Shown here: one piece after another, positions 1 through 9,945 of the stretch
How positions within the stretch are numbered: the first letter of the stretch is position 1
Layout: every line of letters begins with the position of its first letter
NCBI RefSeq assembly: GCF_043290135.1
Contig: NC_134701.1
Location: 36,235,501-36,299,500, forward strand
Direction: 5' to 3'
Length of the DNA stretch: 64,000 nucleotides
Origin: Rhipicephalus microplus
Lineage: Eukaryota; Arthropoda; Arachnida; Ixodida; Ixodidae
Translations under genes and position numbers: made by a program
The notes under the pieces: model-generated
Seen by the model: the letters and a program-made list of their open reading frames with translations, nothing else
Told to the model about the DNA's origin: nothing
Database searches by the model: none

Positions 1-207
1 GTTATTGCTACATTTACACATTATTGTTAACGTAGTAATACAGTGTTGTTTTGTTAATTTAGCCTGTTGCCTTATTCACCCGAACCCGTGTAGCTGCGAT
101 GACTCAAGCTACAGAAGGGGGACATTAATCGTGGACAGTATGACTGTGTGCGGCTGGAAGGTTAGCTAGGCTTCCATGTCAGCTGTACATAGGACGGAAC
201 CCATACA
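1..207 (+). repeat. 3' part of a gypsy B LTR, cut by the window edge
   Basis: This stretch matches, in inverted orientation, the LTR of the second B copy near 37,122-37,330: both carry the phrases GTGTTGTTTT, AGCCTGT, TTATTCACCC and CCGTGTAGCTGC in the same order. The last matching bases are near ACGGAACCCATACA at 194-207. The start of the LTR lies outside the window. The body of the same element resumes at about 5,640, after element A. The expected primer-binding site directly after the LTR (TGGCGCCC in the other copy) is missing here and replaced by about 70 unrecognised bases. Confidence 0.75.
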
Positions 208-279
208 AGAGGCACACAAAACCTATCACGGCATTATTTTTGCCACAAACCCACACATGCTCTAGTGAAAAGTCTAGTG

Positions 280-459
280 TGTGTAGAAGAAAATGCATCG
301 TTGGCAAGCAATATCGCCACCGCTCGAGTACTGGTTGCTGGGCTTTTCTCGCTCGGCTCGTGCTGATCATCGCCGGTATCTGTTTGACCGTTGCTCTTTC
401 CCAATTGTGTTTTCATCGTAGGGCCACCGTCGTAACAGTTGCCAATAAACCCCTTTTCA
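280..459 (+). repeat. 5' LTR of gypsy A
   Basis: Starts TGTGTAGAAG and ends CCCCTTTTCA. It pairs with 5,423-5,602 at equal length. An AATAAA polyadenylation signal lies about 13 bases before its end (444-449), so the R region is near the 3' edge. Preceded by AGTG, the target duplication. Confidence 0.92.
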
Positions 460-559
460 ATTGGTGGAGGGTGCTGACATTCCCCGTCGCCTAAACTTGG
501 GTGCTGCCATTCGCGGTTGCCTAAACCTGGAGCTGCGCAACCGAACGCTACCTCCCATC

Positions 560-1640
560 ATGGCCACCAACAACGCGCAACCTGGCTCTTCCACTCCATC
601 CTCCAGCAACCCCGGCGTTCTTCGTTTGCGAGAGCCCAAGGTCTTTAGCGGAGCTGATGAGACCGACGTGAAAGACTGGTTCGCTAACTACGAACTGGTG
701 AGCGCAAACAACAAGTGGGATGACACGGACAAGTTGACTAACGTCATCTTTTACCTCACTGACGTGGCCGAAATGTGATATAACAACCACAAAAACGACC
801 TTACGACGTGATCCATCTTCAAAACGTCGTTTGCTGACGTTTTTGGCCGACCCCCTGTCCGTAAGTCCAGAGCCGAACAACGCTTGCGGACTCGCGCACA
901 GAAGCCATCTGAATCGTTCACCAGTTACATCGAAGACATTTTTAGTCTCTGCAACCGTGTGAACACCGCCTTGACAGAGACGGAGAAGATTCAACGCATC
1001 CTCATAGGGATAAATTACGGTGCATTTCAGATGCTCCTGGCGCGCAATCTTGCCACTGTTGCAGAACTTGTGACTTTATGTCAAAGTTTCAACGAGTTGA
1101 GGAAGCAGCGCGCCCTGACTCGGCCATTTTCCTCACACGCCGACTCACTATCTAGTCTTCCTTCTGTTCCTGATTACTCACCAAACCTGCAAGAGATTAA
1201 AGACTTTGTGCGTGAAAAAGTAGCTCGGCAGCTGTCGTTGACTCCCTTCACGCAGCAGCCGCCGTCCTCTCATCTGCCCTCACCACTCCGCGACGTTATT
1301 GCCGAAGAGGTAGCTCAGGCTGTTCCCGTCGCTGCCCACCAGCAGCCTGTGGCAATGCCTGTTCCCCATGCGCCGGCTATTCAGCCCGTGGCCGCGCCTC
1401 TTACTTATGCACAGGTGGTACGCAGCAGACCCCGCCAGCAGAATTTGCCACCCATGTCTGCACTTGCTCCCCACTCTACCCCTCTTTCGACACTTTGGGC
1501 CGCACCATGAGTCAGCAATTCCTGGCGCACTGCTGACAATCGATCAGTCTGCTACGCCTGCGGTACTCCAGGACACGTGGCACGATATTGTCATCATCGC
1601 TTCCAATCGCAACACAACGCTACTTGGCCGTTACCATATG
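560..1640 (+). pseudogene. gag of gypsy A, frameshifted, with zinc knuckle
   Basis: The structural polyprotein that would package element RNA. An ATG at 560 opens a frame beginning MATNNAQPG; it stops at 776-778, and the protein resumes in another frame at about 884-1,510 (SFTSYIEDIFSLCNRVNTAL and following), so at least one frameshift and one stop break it. The middle part is a typical gypsy capsid helix region, followed by a Pro/Ala/Gln-rich linker. A CCHC zinc knuckle is coded at 1,550-1,591 (C-x2-C-x4-H-x4-C, CYACGTPGHVARYC) in a third frame. The capsid match to the gag in E (20,386-21,080) supports the assignment. Not functional as it stands. Confidence 0.8.
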
Positions 1641-1884
1641 ACCCGCAGACCACGCACCTACCTGCTCCCTACCTCTCACCGCAGTATGGCTACACTAACC
1701 TTCTCAAGTCTCAGTTACCCCAGCCCCCATCTCCGACTCACTCTCTCCGCTCGCCGTCTCCTCGCAGGCGATCTCTGTCCCCAATGCGTCCCCGACCCAC
1801 TTCCTCCAACCGCGAAAACTGAACGCTCCAGTTCCAGAGGCAAGAACTGCGCCGACGTCGAAATGCCCAAGTCCTCGCACTTTA

Positions 1885-3605
1885 CCTGCTAACCTCGTCG
1901 CCATATCTGTCGATGGTGTTTCTACCTTTGCCCTCATCGACACAGGTGCTGCCGTTTCTGTTATAGCCGCCCAGCTCTGCCGCTCCCGATGCAAAGTGAC
2001 CACGCCGCTCTCTGGACTATCGCTTCGTACGGCTAGCGCACAACCAGTTCGACCTCTCGGCACCTGTACAGCCCGCATATTCATCCAAGGTTCTATGTAC
2101 GTTGTCGAGTTCATCGTCCTTTCGATATGCTCGCATGACGTTATCCTCGGGTGGGACTTCCTGTCACATCATCATGCCGTCATCATCTGCGCACGCGCTG
2201 AAGTTCAATTTTCGCATTTGTCTGACGAATCTTTGCACGAAACTCTTGAGCGGTCCCCAAAACTGGTCGTGCGTGAACACACTGAAATTCCAGCCTCTCT
2301 TGCCGTTGTCCCTGTTTGCTGCGATGACCATAACGATGCTACAGTAATATTTACACCTTCCGACATTTTCATAAGCCGCAGAGCCGTTTCCTTGCCTTTC
2401 GCTACACTTGACGTCACTGCTGGCCGAAGCAATATTTTCGTCCACAACCCCCTTTCTGCACTGCTTATGCTACTTGCCGGCGAATGTCTCGGTCGAGTGG
2501 AGTACCTCGATTCCTCTTTATTCCTTAACGTGCCAGACGAATCGTGCAGTAGCGGCTCGACCAAACTTCAGGCCCTTTCCCCACTGGAATGCTCGTCGAG
2601 TGACACCTTCTCGAGTTCCATCGCCCACACCTTAAGTGCCCATGAACGCGCCGAGTTTCTTAATCTCCTCCAGCACTTCACGAGTTCGACGTTTCTCAGC
2701 CACAATTGGGTCGGACTTCCGCAGTGCACCACTGCCTTTACACCGGTTCGCACCAGCCATTGGGTCAAAGACCGTACCGTGTCTCTGCTGCAGAACGTCA
2801 CGTCATCAACGACCAGGTTGAAGAGATGCTACGCCGTCGCATTATTCAACCATTGCACAGTCCTTGGGCATCTCCTGTCGTTATAGTTCGAAAGAAGGAT
2901 GGATCGATTCGATTTTGCGTCGACTACCGGCGATTAAGCAAGGTGACCCGGAAAGACGTCTATCCATTACCGTGCATCGACGACGCCCTTTACAGGCTCC
3001 AAGGAGCCGAATTCTTCTCCTCCTTAGACTTACGATCTGGATACTGGCAGGTTCCTATGGCAAAAGCTGATCGTCAGAAAACTGCGTTCATTACACCAGA
3101 TGGCCTGTACGAATTTAACGTAATGCCATTTGGGCTTTGTAATGCACCTGCCACGTTTGAACGACTCATGGACAACACACTGCGTGGACTGAAGTGGTCT
3201 GTGTGTCTATGCTACCTCGACGACATTGTCGTTTTCTCTCCCGATTTTCCTACACATCTGCTTCTGCTCCAACTGGATCTGATGTGTTTGACCAATGCTG
3301 GGCTCCAACTGAACCTTAAAAAGTGCCGCTTCGCCGCGCAAGAGCTGTCCATCTTGGGGCACATCGTGTGCAAGCATGGCGTTCTACCCGACCCTGCAAA
3401 ACTGCGAGCAGTCGCTGAGTTCCCGAAACCTACTACACTGAAAGAATTACGCAGTTTTGTTGGACTATGCTCGTACTTCCGGCGCTTCGTGCAAAATTTT
3501 GCGTCGATCATGTCACCACTGACCAACCTCTTACGCGGTGATGCAGACCTTTCATCCTGGTCTCCTGACTCCGACGGTGCGTTTGCACGCTCCGTAGTCT
3601 GCTAA
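1885..3605 (+). pseudogene. Protease and reverse transcriptase of gypsy A
   Basis: Pol segment. The aspartic protease active site reads LIDTGAAVSVI with DTG at 1,939-1,947, and the second protease signature ILGWDFL lies near 2,145. A linker leads to reverse transcriptase in a different frame: [15 protein letters not shown] (about 2,863), [41 protein letters not shown], and the catalytic YLDD box at 3,213-3,224, followed by thumb motifs ([22 protein letters not shown]). Frames change between protease and RT (around 2,750-2,830) and again after 3,600, so the polyprotein is broken. The YLDD aspartates themselves are present. Confidence 0.88.
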
Positions 3606-3639
3606 CATCTTCTCCAATTCTTCGGCATTTCGACCCAAT

Positions 3640-4060
3640 AGCTGCAATGGAAGTTCACACAGACGCTAGCGGGGTTGGTCTTGGCGCTGTCCTCGCCTAA
3701 TGCAAGCCGGGCTACTCCAAATACGTCGTCGCTTATGCGAGTCGCACACTTACTAAAGCTGAGGCCAATTACAGTCTCACTGAAAATGAGTGCTTGGCGC
3801 TAGTGTGGGCGCTTCGCAAGTTCCCCCCTTATTTGTACGGTTGCCCATTAGACCTTGTAACGGACCACCATGCACTTTGTTGGCTCGCCACATTGAAAGA
3901 TCCTTCTGGCCACCTAGCTCGATAGGCACTGCAAATCCAGGAGTACAACATTCGCAACATCTATCGCAGTGGACGCAAGCATTCTGACGCCGACGTCCTG
4001 TCGCGTTTGCCTTTACCTCCCAACTCGGCCTGTGGAACCACTGGTACCAACTCCGTCGCA
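3640..4060 (+). pseudogene. RNase H of gypsy A
   Basis: Degrades the RNA strand of the RNA-DNA hybrid. The sequence reads [14 protein letters not shown], then a stop at about 3,700, then [32 protein letters not shown] and [20 protein letters not shown]. These are the standard gypsy RNase H blocks with the first Asp in TDAS and the later Glu in TENE. A second in-frame stop follows at about 3,922, before the linker that leads to integrase. Stops make it non-functional. Confidence 0.82.
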
Positions 4061-4104
4061 TCTCTCGACCTCGACTCCTTTGCCAGTGAACAACACAAGC
4101 ACCC

Positions 4105-5274
4105 GTGAATCTCTTCCCTTTTGGCTGTCTTTCTGGATCGTCAACCACTGCGGTACCACAATCTCTCCGACGTCAAGCTGCTCATTTCGCCATTCGTGAT
4201 CGGCTGCTACACCGACGTAACTACGCCCCTGAAGGTTGTAAGTGGCTCTTGGTTGTCTCGCGCAGCTTGCGATCACAAATCTGCGCCTCCTTTCACGACA
4301 ATCCCCAATGTGGTCATGCCGGAGTTTTCGAAACTTACGAACGCATTCGCCATCGCTTCTACTGGCGCGGAATGTATAATTTTGTTCGAAAATTCGTTAT
4401 GGGCTGCCCTGACTGCCAACGCCGCAAATCACCACCTTTCCACTCGTCCGGCCCGCTTCAACCGCTTCTGTGCCCTGCCAAACCTTTCGATCGGATCGGA
4501 ATTGATCTCTATGGCCCTCTACCGACAACATCAGATGAAAATCGGTGGATCATAGTTGCTGTGGACCACTTAACAATCTACGCTGAGACCACCGCCCTTC
4601 CAAGTGCCACTGCGCAGGACGTAGCATCCTTCGTCCTTCATCGCTTCATACTACGACATGGTGCACCTCGAGAACTACTAAGTGACCGAGGTCGAGCCTT
4701 CCTATCAGAAGTGGTCACATCTCTGCTTTCTGAATGCCATGTTGTTCATCGCAAGACCACGGCATACCACCCGCAGACTAACGGGCTCACGGAGAGATTT
4801 AACTGCACCTTTGGCGATACGCTCGCGATGTATGTGACATCCGATCATACTAACTGGGATCGCATTCTTCCATTCATCACGTTCGCATACAATACCGCGA
4901 CACAGTCCCCCACTGGATTTTCACCTTTCTTTCTTCTTTATGGACGCGAACCATCCCACACCATCGACACTCTCCTTCCATACCGTCCTGACGCATTCAA
5001 ATGCCCATCTGTCCGAATGCCCATCTGTCCAAATGCCCATCTGTGTCCGAAGCTGCCCGAAATGCGGAAAAGTGCCGTGAACTCGCACGCACCTTTTTGT
5101 CACAAGAACAGCAGCGCCAGAAAGAAAACAACGCCGACTCTTCACAAAGCCACAGCTATTCCCCGGGATCACTTGTATGACTGGCTCTTCCTTACGAAAC
5201 CCCCGGCCTTTCCTCAAAACTCGTTCCAAAGTACGAGGGCCCATACCGCATTTTGGAGCAAACGTCGCTGGTGA
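4105..5274 (+). pseudogene. Integrase of gypsy A
   Basis: One long open frame of 389 codons. The N-terminal HHCC zinc-binding part is present ([10 protein letters not shown] then CPDCQRRK). The DDE core has its first Asp in GIDLYGPLP, its second in LSDRGRAFL, and Glu in HPQTNGLTE, with 35 residues between the last two, so all three catalytic residues survive. The C-terminal part loses similarity after [11 protein letters not shown]: a short repeat (4,999-5,050) and a frameshift replace the usual region, and the GPY-like end is read in another frame at about 5,215-5,380. The upstream part of the polyprotein is broken, so I call it a pseudogene although this domain is open. Confidence 0.85.
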
Positions 5275-5422
5275 ATTTTCTCACTGAGCCACTTTTCCTA
5301 TCTGACGACACTCGCTGGCGTGGACGTGACATCGTCCACGTCGCCCGCCTTAAGCCATATCATAGCCCTCTGCCTCCAGACTCTTAGGTCGCCAAGATGG
5401 CTCTTTTTCGGCGGGGGCAAAT

Positions 5423-5602
5423 TGTGAAGAAGAAAGCGCATCGTTGGCAAGCAACATCGCCACCGCTTGATTACTGGGTGCAGGGCTTCTCTCGCTCAGC
5501 TCGTGCTGATCATCGCCGGCATCTGCTTGACCGTTGCTCCTTCCTGATCGTGTTTTCATCGTAGGGCCACCGTCGCAACAGTCACCAATAAACCCCTTTT
5601 CA
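5423..5602 (+). repeat. 3' LTR of gypsy A with polypurine tract
   Basis: Begins TGTGAAGAAG and ends CCCCTTTTCA, matching the 5' LTR in length. A purine-rich run (GGCGGGGGCAAAT, about 5,410-5,422) stands directly before it and is the likely plus-strand primer. The bases AGTG follow. Confidence 0.92.
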
Positions 5603-5606
5603 AGTG

Positions 5607-7065
5607 TATCAAACACTGGTCCTCACATATGTGGTCCGAGCAGTGCAGGCCATTTACACAGTCACGGGAAATATGACATGCAGCCAAAATACAAAAATGG
5701 GCAATGCAACGATTTGGCAAAATGGCTAGCTTCAGAGGAACGACTAGTGGAGGGGCCAGTGGAAGAGCGACTACCGACACTCCTTTAAATGTAGGACGAC
5801 AGGCATGTCAGAATTCCAAGATTTGTCTATGTTGTCTGAAGCCATGTCACAGAGTGGTGATCTTTTGGCTAATGCAAGAGCACTGTTCAGACGCTCCGAC
5901 AGCGTAGATTTTGGTTATTCCATGTGGAATGACCAGGAGCTTGAAGACATCACATTAGCAAAGAGTAGGCCCATGACAGAAAGTGCCAAGTCGGGCCCTC
6001 TGACACTTTGCGACGCGAACAGAGAGGCGCCGCCATAAGTTGCTCCAACACACGCCACAACTGTGGGCGAGTCTTCGGGCAACAGTTTGCCCTCGAGCAA
6101 GATACTCTTGCAGAATGCACTGTCAGTTATGCAAAGCATGGCAAGAGCCCTGAAAACACAGTGCAGGCCTCCGTGCAGAATGTGCGACTACGTGTCAAGG
6201 TAGACACGCCTATCAACACTGGCCACCAAGACTGCAAGAGCGCCAACGAGTATATCGACGGGTTGCTCAGCAGGCAACGGTGCTTTCTGACGCTGAACTT
6301 CTCGAGCGCGTGATCCCGGCGTTGGTCAGAGAGCAAGTGGCTCGATGATTCCGACTGACCGGACAACGCACCCGCACGGTAGAAGAGTTCCAACAGCTTC
6401 CGCGGCGAATTCCTACCATCTAATTATGAGAGGCGGTTGTGGAGGGGATTGGAGCTACGTTCCCAGGATTCGGACGAATCCTTGCTGGAGTATGTACGGG
6501 CGATGCACGAACTCTATTGTCTTGCTAACCCTCATGCCACCAACGGACAAAAAGTCGAGCGCTTTACGCGACAAGCGCACCCGACTTTTGCGGCGCACTT
6601 CAGGGGATGCAAGCTTGCAGATCTAGAAAAACTCTCCACCGAGGCAAAGCAAATATAAGGGGACATCCTCGCAATGCGAGCTTATCGCCCACCTCTGCCC
6701 GCAGCACAGTCAATCAAGCGTCGCTGTGCGTGGAATGGCGTCGCAGTAACTTCAGAGGTGTTTAGGGATAACGCATCAACATTGTTCGCTGATGAGCATT
6801 GACCATGCGGTTGGTAGCTATCAGACCATGCTTTGCACCCCTGTGCTTATGCACTTCGTACAGCCCAAGCCGCCCCCGCACGTGACAATCCATGGCAAGA
6901 GCGCGCGGTCGACACGAGGCCTAACAAGCAGGGCAACCCGGACCGAGGACCACTGGATCGAGGCGACGAGGTGACCCCCGAATGCGACCGCACATCAGGT
7001 CAGGAGCAAATGAGCGGTTCGAGAAACGGACAGCACTGCTGGTGAAGCTTATTGGACACTGCATG
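5607..7065 (+). pseudogene. gag of gypsy B, broken
   Basis: After element A the B element continues. The frame beginning MSEFQDLSMLSEAMSQSGD (about 5,805) matches the gag start of the minus-strand B copy (MSRFQDLSMLSHDALQS, about 37,032). The next blocks are spread over at least three frames: a stretch like LLQNALSVMQS (about 6,100), RVKVDTPINTGHQDCKSANEYID (capsid start), then LLEYVRAMHELYCLANPHATN and RQAHPTFAAHFRGCKLADLEKL. The part up to 7,050 matches the inverted copy at 35,690-36,400. No intact reading frame remains. It is interrupted at 7,066 by a hAT-like element. Confidence 0.78.
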
Positions 7066-8007
7066 GTGATCAGTGTAGGCCGGATTTTTAGGCACTAAAA
7101 ATGTGTGTTTTAGGCATCAAAAACAGGCAGGTAAAGCACTGTGTTAGGCCTTCAAAATCATATTTATAGGCACAATAAATTTCTTCAAAAATTGAAATAA
7201 CCCAAAGCAACGAAGTCGGTGACTTGTATCTACGGCAAGAAGCAAAAAAAAAATGATACTGTTTCAGATAGAAGAAGGGTATCAACGATTGAACATAGAC
7301 ATGCATTTCCTGCGCAATTCACAGAATGTGGTCTTTTGTTTTATTGTCTAGCATTGTGCCTCAAGTGTCCACCATTCAGTTGACACTTTCCCGAGTCTAT
7401 TTTGTTTTGTTGTGGCTGGGAAGGGCAGCGCAAGAGCAAAATGCCAGGCCACTGATACCCCAGAAGGGAGGAATGCTAGCTCTAATTGCGTTGTAGTGAT
7501 TTCTCTCCTATTTGTGAACACATTAAAGGACTCCTAGCTAGGTTTGGGCCTTTCGAGCTGAGAAGCGTAATGGTGCGCTGGGCACTCTGGATTTTTCCTG
7601 TTAATATTTACATAATTACATGTCGCGGAAAAACGCTCGATTTCTAATAATGCCACTAGCCCTTCTGGTAAGCGTGCGCCCCAAGGTCTAGGGAGTGACG
7701 TATAGCAAGGAATGGTCCCGTTTTTACGCCGCTCCTTTACGACGCTCCTCTACGTTGACATTGCTGGGCTGACGTCGCATATCATAAGCTCTTCACCAGA
7801 TCTTCGTTAAATACTAGCTAGCTATATGCAGAAAAACACACAAAAAACGTCCCACTTCCTGATTATATCCTGCATTTTAAATAATACTTCATTAAGAGCG
7901 TTCCACGTGACATTACTCTACTTGGCCCGTACAATTTCTGTGTTCTGTTGTGTAGCATGAATGAGGAGTACTTTGGTTTGGGCTTGCTGCTTTATATAAT
8001 TCTAAAA

Positions 8008-8079
8008 GGGAAGTGCAAAGACAAAGGGAAGTGCAAAGACAAAGGGAAGTGCAAAGACAAAGGGAAGTGCAAAGACAAA
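8008..8079. repeat. 18-bp minisatellite, four units
   Basis: Four consecutive copies of GGGAAGTGCAAAGACAAA with no spacer, inside the hAT-like element. On the plus strand it reads as a repeated KGKCKD peptide in a 63-codon frame, but there is no sign that this frame is a gene. There are no spacers, so it is not a CRISPR array. Confidence 0.95.
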
Positions 8080-8110
8080 GGGAAAAAAAAAGACAGCGCT
8101 CTTTGTCTCT

Positions 8111-8202
8111 ATGCACTGCGTGATGTCAGTGCACAATAAAGAACACCAGATGATTGCTGCTGCCGCCGCCGCCGCCGCCGCCGCCGCTGCTGCTGCTGCT
8201 GC
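8111..8202 (+). repeat. SINE-like fragment followed by a trinucleotide repeat
   Basis: GATGTCAGTGCACAATAAAG and the following AACACCAGATG resemble the inner part of the SINE copy at 34,360-34,410 (GTGAGTGCATGTTAAAGAAC, CCCCAGATGG). An interrupted GCT/GCC trinucleotide run follows at about 8,155-8,202. The SINE assignment is tentative because only about 40 bases are shared. Confidence 0.45.
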
Positions 8203-9900
8203 ATCGTGCCTTCGCCAATCCTGACAACACTTAGCTAGTGTTTGGTGCGTCATCTCTGAACGCAGTTTCAGTAGAGTGATGTGGTGTATCGCAGTCAGAA
8301 TACATGATCCTTGCCAGCCTCTCCTGAAGTACATGCACTGACTGATCCATCCCACAGAAACGGGTAATACACAACAAAAAACACCAAAACGACACAACAT
8401 CGATGGCATACGTGCACAAGTAAGCTGGGGAACGTCATGCGCGGGTGACCTTGCTTACGCACGTTGTTCTTGTTGCATATGCATCATGTGATGCTCCAGC
8501 CGTGATACTGAAGAGAACAGAGAAGTATTGAGGCTCGTGATGGCTACACGAGACGAGAGGCAAGGGATTCAAGCTTGTTTCTTCGCATCATGCTTTGGTG
8601 ACTCATAGCAAACCAATTTGAAAAATCACCGTGGTAGAACGCTTTTAATCAGGCATGCGAGAGCTTCTAGTGTCTAACTACAACTTATTATGTCACCTAG
8701 AGCAGGACGCTTAAAAAGTAAATTACAAACAAAACAAAAGCCGTGTGCACATCACAGTTTTTACCCGAAGGCGCTGCAACAGATGGGTTACAATGTCAAA
8801 GAAAACACGCCTTCATTGGCACAACACAGTTCGTTCTCTTTATAAGTCATTTCATTCTGTCATGAAACTACCAGAAAACAAATCAATAGAAATATTATAT
8901 CTGATACGACATTCTGAAATCCTAACTACCATTGCGCAAAAAGAACTGTTTAGGTAGATTCATTTTTGAATGCGAGTTTTACCATGAAATGCTTGACGTA
9001 AGAGCTTTAACTGCAGTTTAATTCATTGCAATGATGGCAATTCCCATCTTAATTCATTTTTCATATTGCTACAGCTATCATTTTTGAGTAATGGTTTAGG
9101 ACAAACCTTGAAGCCCTGTTTTGTGTATTTGTTCATGTTTGCCACTTAAAAATATACGACAAGAGATCTCATACCGAACAAGCGTATTTAAGCATACAGA
9201 GAATGTATGCTAAATACACTGTTGATTGTAAACAATGTGGCGCCTGTCTCAGGCTTCGCTGTATAAAATACGACTTGGCGACCTTCGCTACCAATGTATC
9301 AACAAGAGCATTCCATGAGTAATCCTTCGTGGTTTTTTGGTTCGTTCTTCAGCTACCCGCGGCTGCCCAGAAAAACCTGCTCTTCCTTTCCCACCACAAC
9401 ACCAGGTTTTCAGGGTAGTTCTTCAGTTCTTTTCAGGGCACTGGACAGCTGTCAGTAGAAGGCGGTCGCCGCGTCCTCGGCCATAGACATCACTTTTATT
9501 TTCCTACCTCATCTTTAATTCTCCCTCCTCCTACCCCTGCGGCCGCCGAGACGTGCTTCCACTTAGGGTTGCAGAAATAGCGTCTTTTTCATTCCTTATG
9601 CTCTTCCTCCAATCGCTCGCAGCTGGTCAGTTTTGTCTTTGTTCAACCTTATAGTGTTTGGAAATAATGTTGCCTTTTATTACATGAATAACGGCTTCAC
9701 ACCATGCTCGAAAACAAAATTTGGGCTTGAACAGTGCTCATATATGCACTCATTTGGGAAATAGGCATTTATAGGCACGTTTAGGCATTTAGGCACGAAA
9801 ACCCAAAATAGGCATCTATAGGCACTATAAAAACACCATAAAAGCCCTTCTTAACCTCTAATTCATGCTCAGACATCAAAGTGGCACGATAAAAATGCAA
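8203..9900. other. Interior of the hAT-like element, no gene seen
   Basis: About 1.7 kb of AT-rich sequence with only short frames. I see no domain, repeat or RNA signature apart from the subterminal TAGGCA motifs after about 9,760. Confidence 0.5.
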
Positions 9901-9945
9901 GGAACAAAATAAGCATTTGCCTATAATCCGGTCGCTAGTGATCAT

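Larger units (their letters stand above)
280..5602 (+). mobile_element. Complete Ty3/gypsy retrotransposon A
   Basis: A 5.3 kb LTR retrotransposon with both LTRs of 180 bases, flanked by the 4-base duplication AGTG (276-279 and 5,603-5,606). Order inside is gag, zinc knuckle, protease, reverse transcriptase, RNase H, integrase, which is the Ty3/gypsy order. No env-like frame and no chromodomain are seen. The LTRs differ at about 19 of 180 positions by my hand alignment, so the insertion is old, and the frames carry stops and frameshifts. It lies inside the leader of gypsy B, so it is younger than B. The sequence after the 5' LTR (TTGGTGGAGGGTGCTGAC) resembles that after the D LTR and is probably the primer-binding region. 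Confidence 0.92.
7074..9937. mobile_element. Non-autonomous hAT-like DNA transposon (2.86 kb)
   Basis: The insertion interrupts gypsy B between gag and protease. Comparison with the uninterrupted B copy on the minus strand (about 35,650-35,740) locates the two edges. The flanks GTGATCAG (7,066-7,073) and GTGATCAT (9,938-9,945) form an 8-base target duplication with one mismatch. The termini are imperfect inverted repeats: TGTAGGCCGGATTTTTAGGC at the left and TAGCGACCGGATTATAGGCA read inward from the right. Many TAGGCA copies cluster just inside both ends, like hAT subterminal repeats. No transposase frame is visible. An 8-base duplication also fits P elements, but the TAG-type end favours hAT. 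Confidence 0.75.

Noticed and set aside
8008..8079. Regular 18-base repeats that could suggest a CRISPR array
   Set aside because: The units touch each other without spacers, and the context is an animal transposon. It is a minisatellite.
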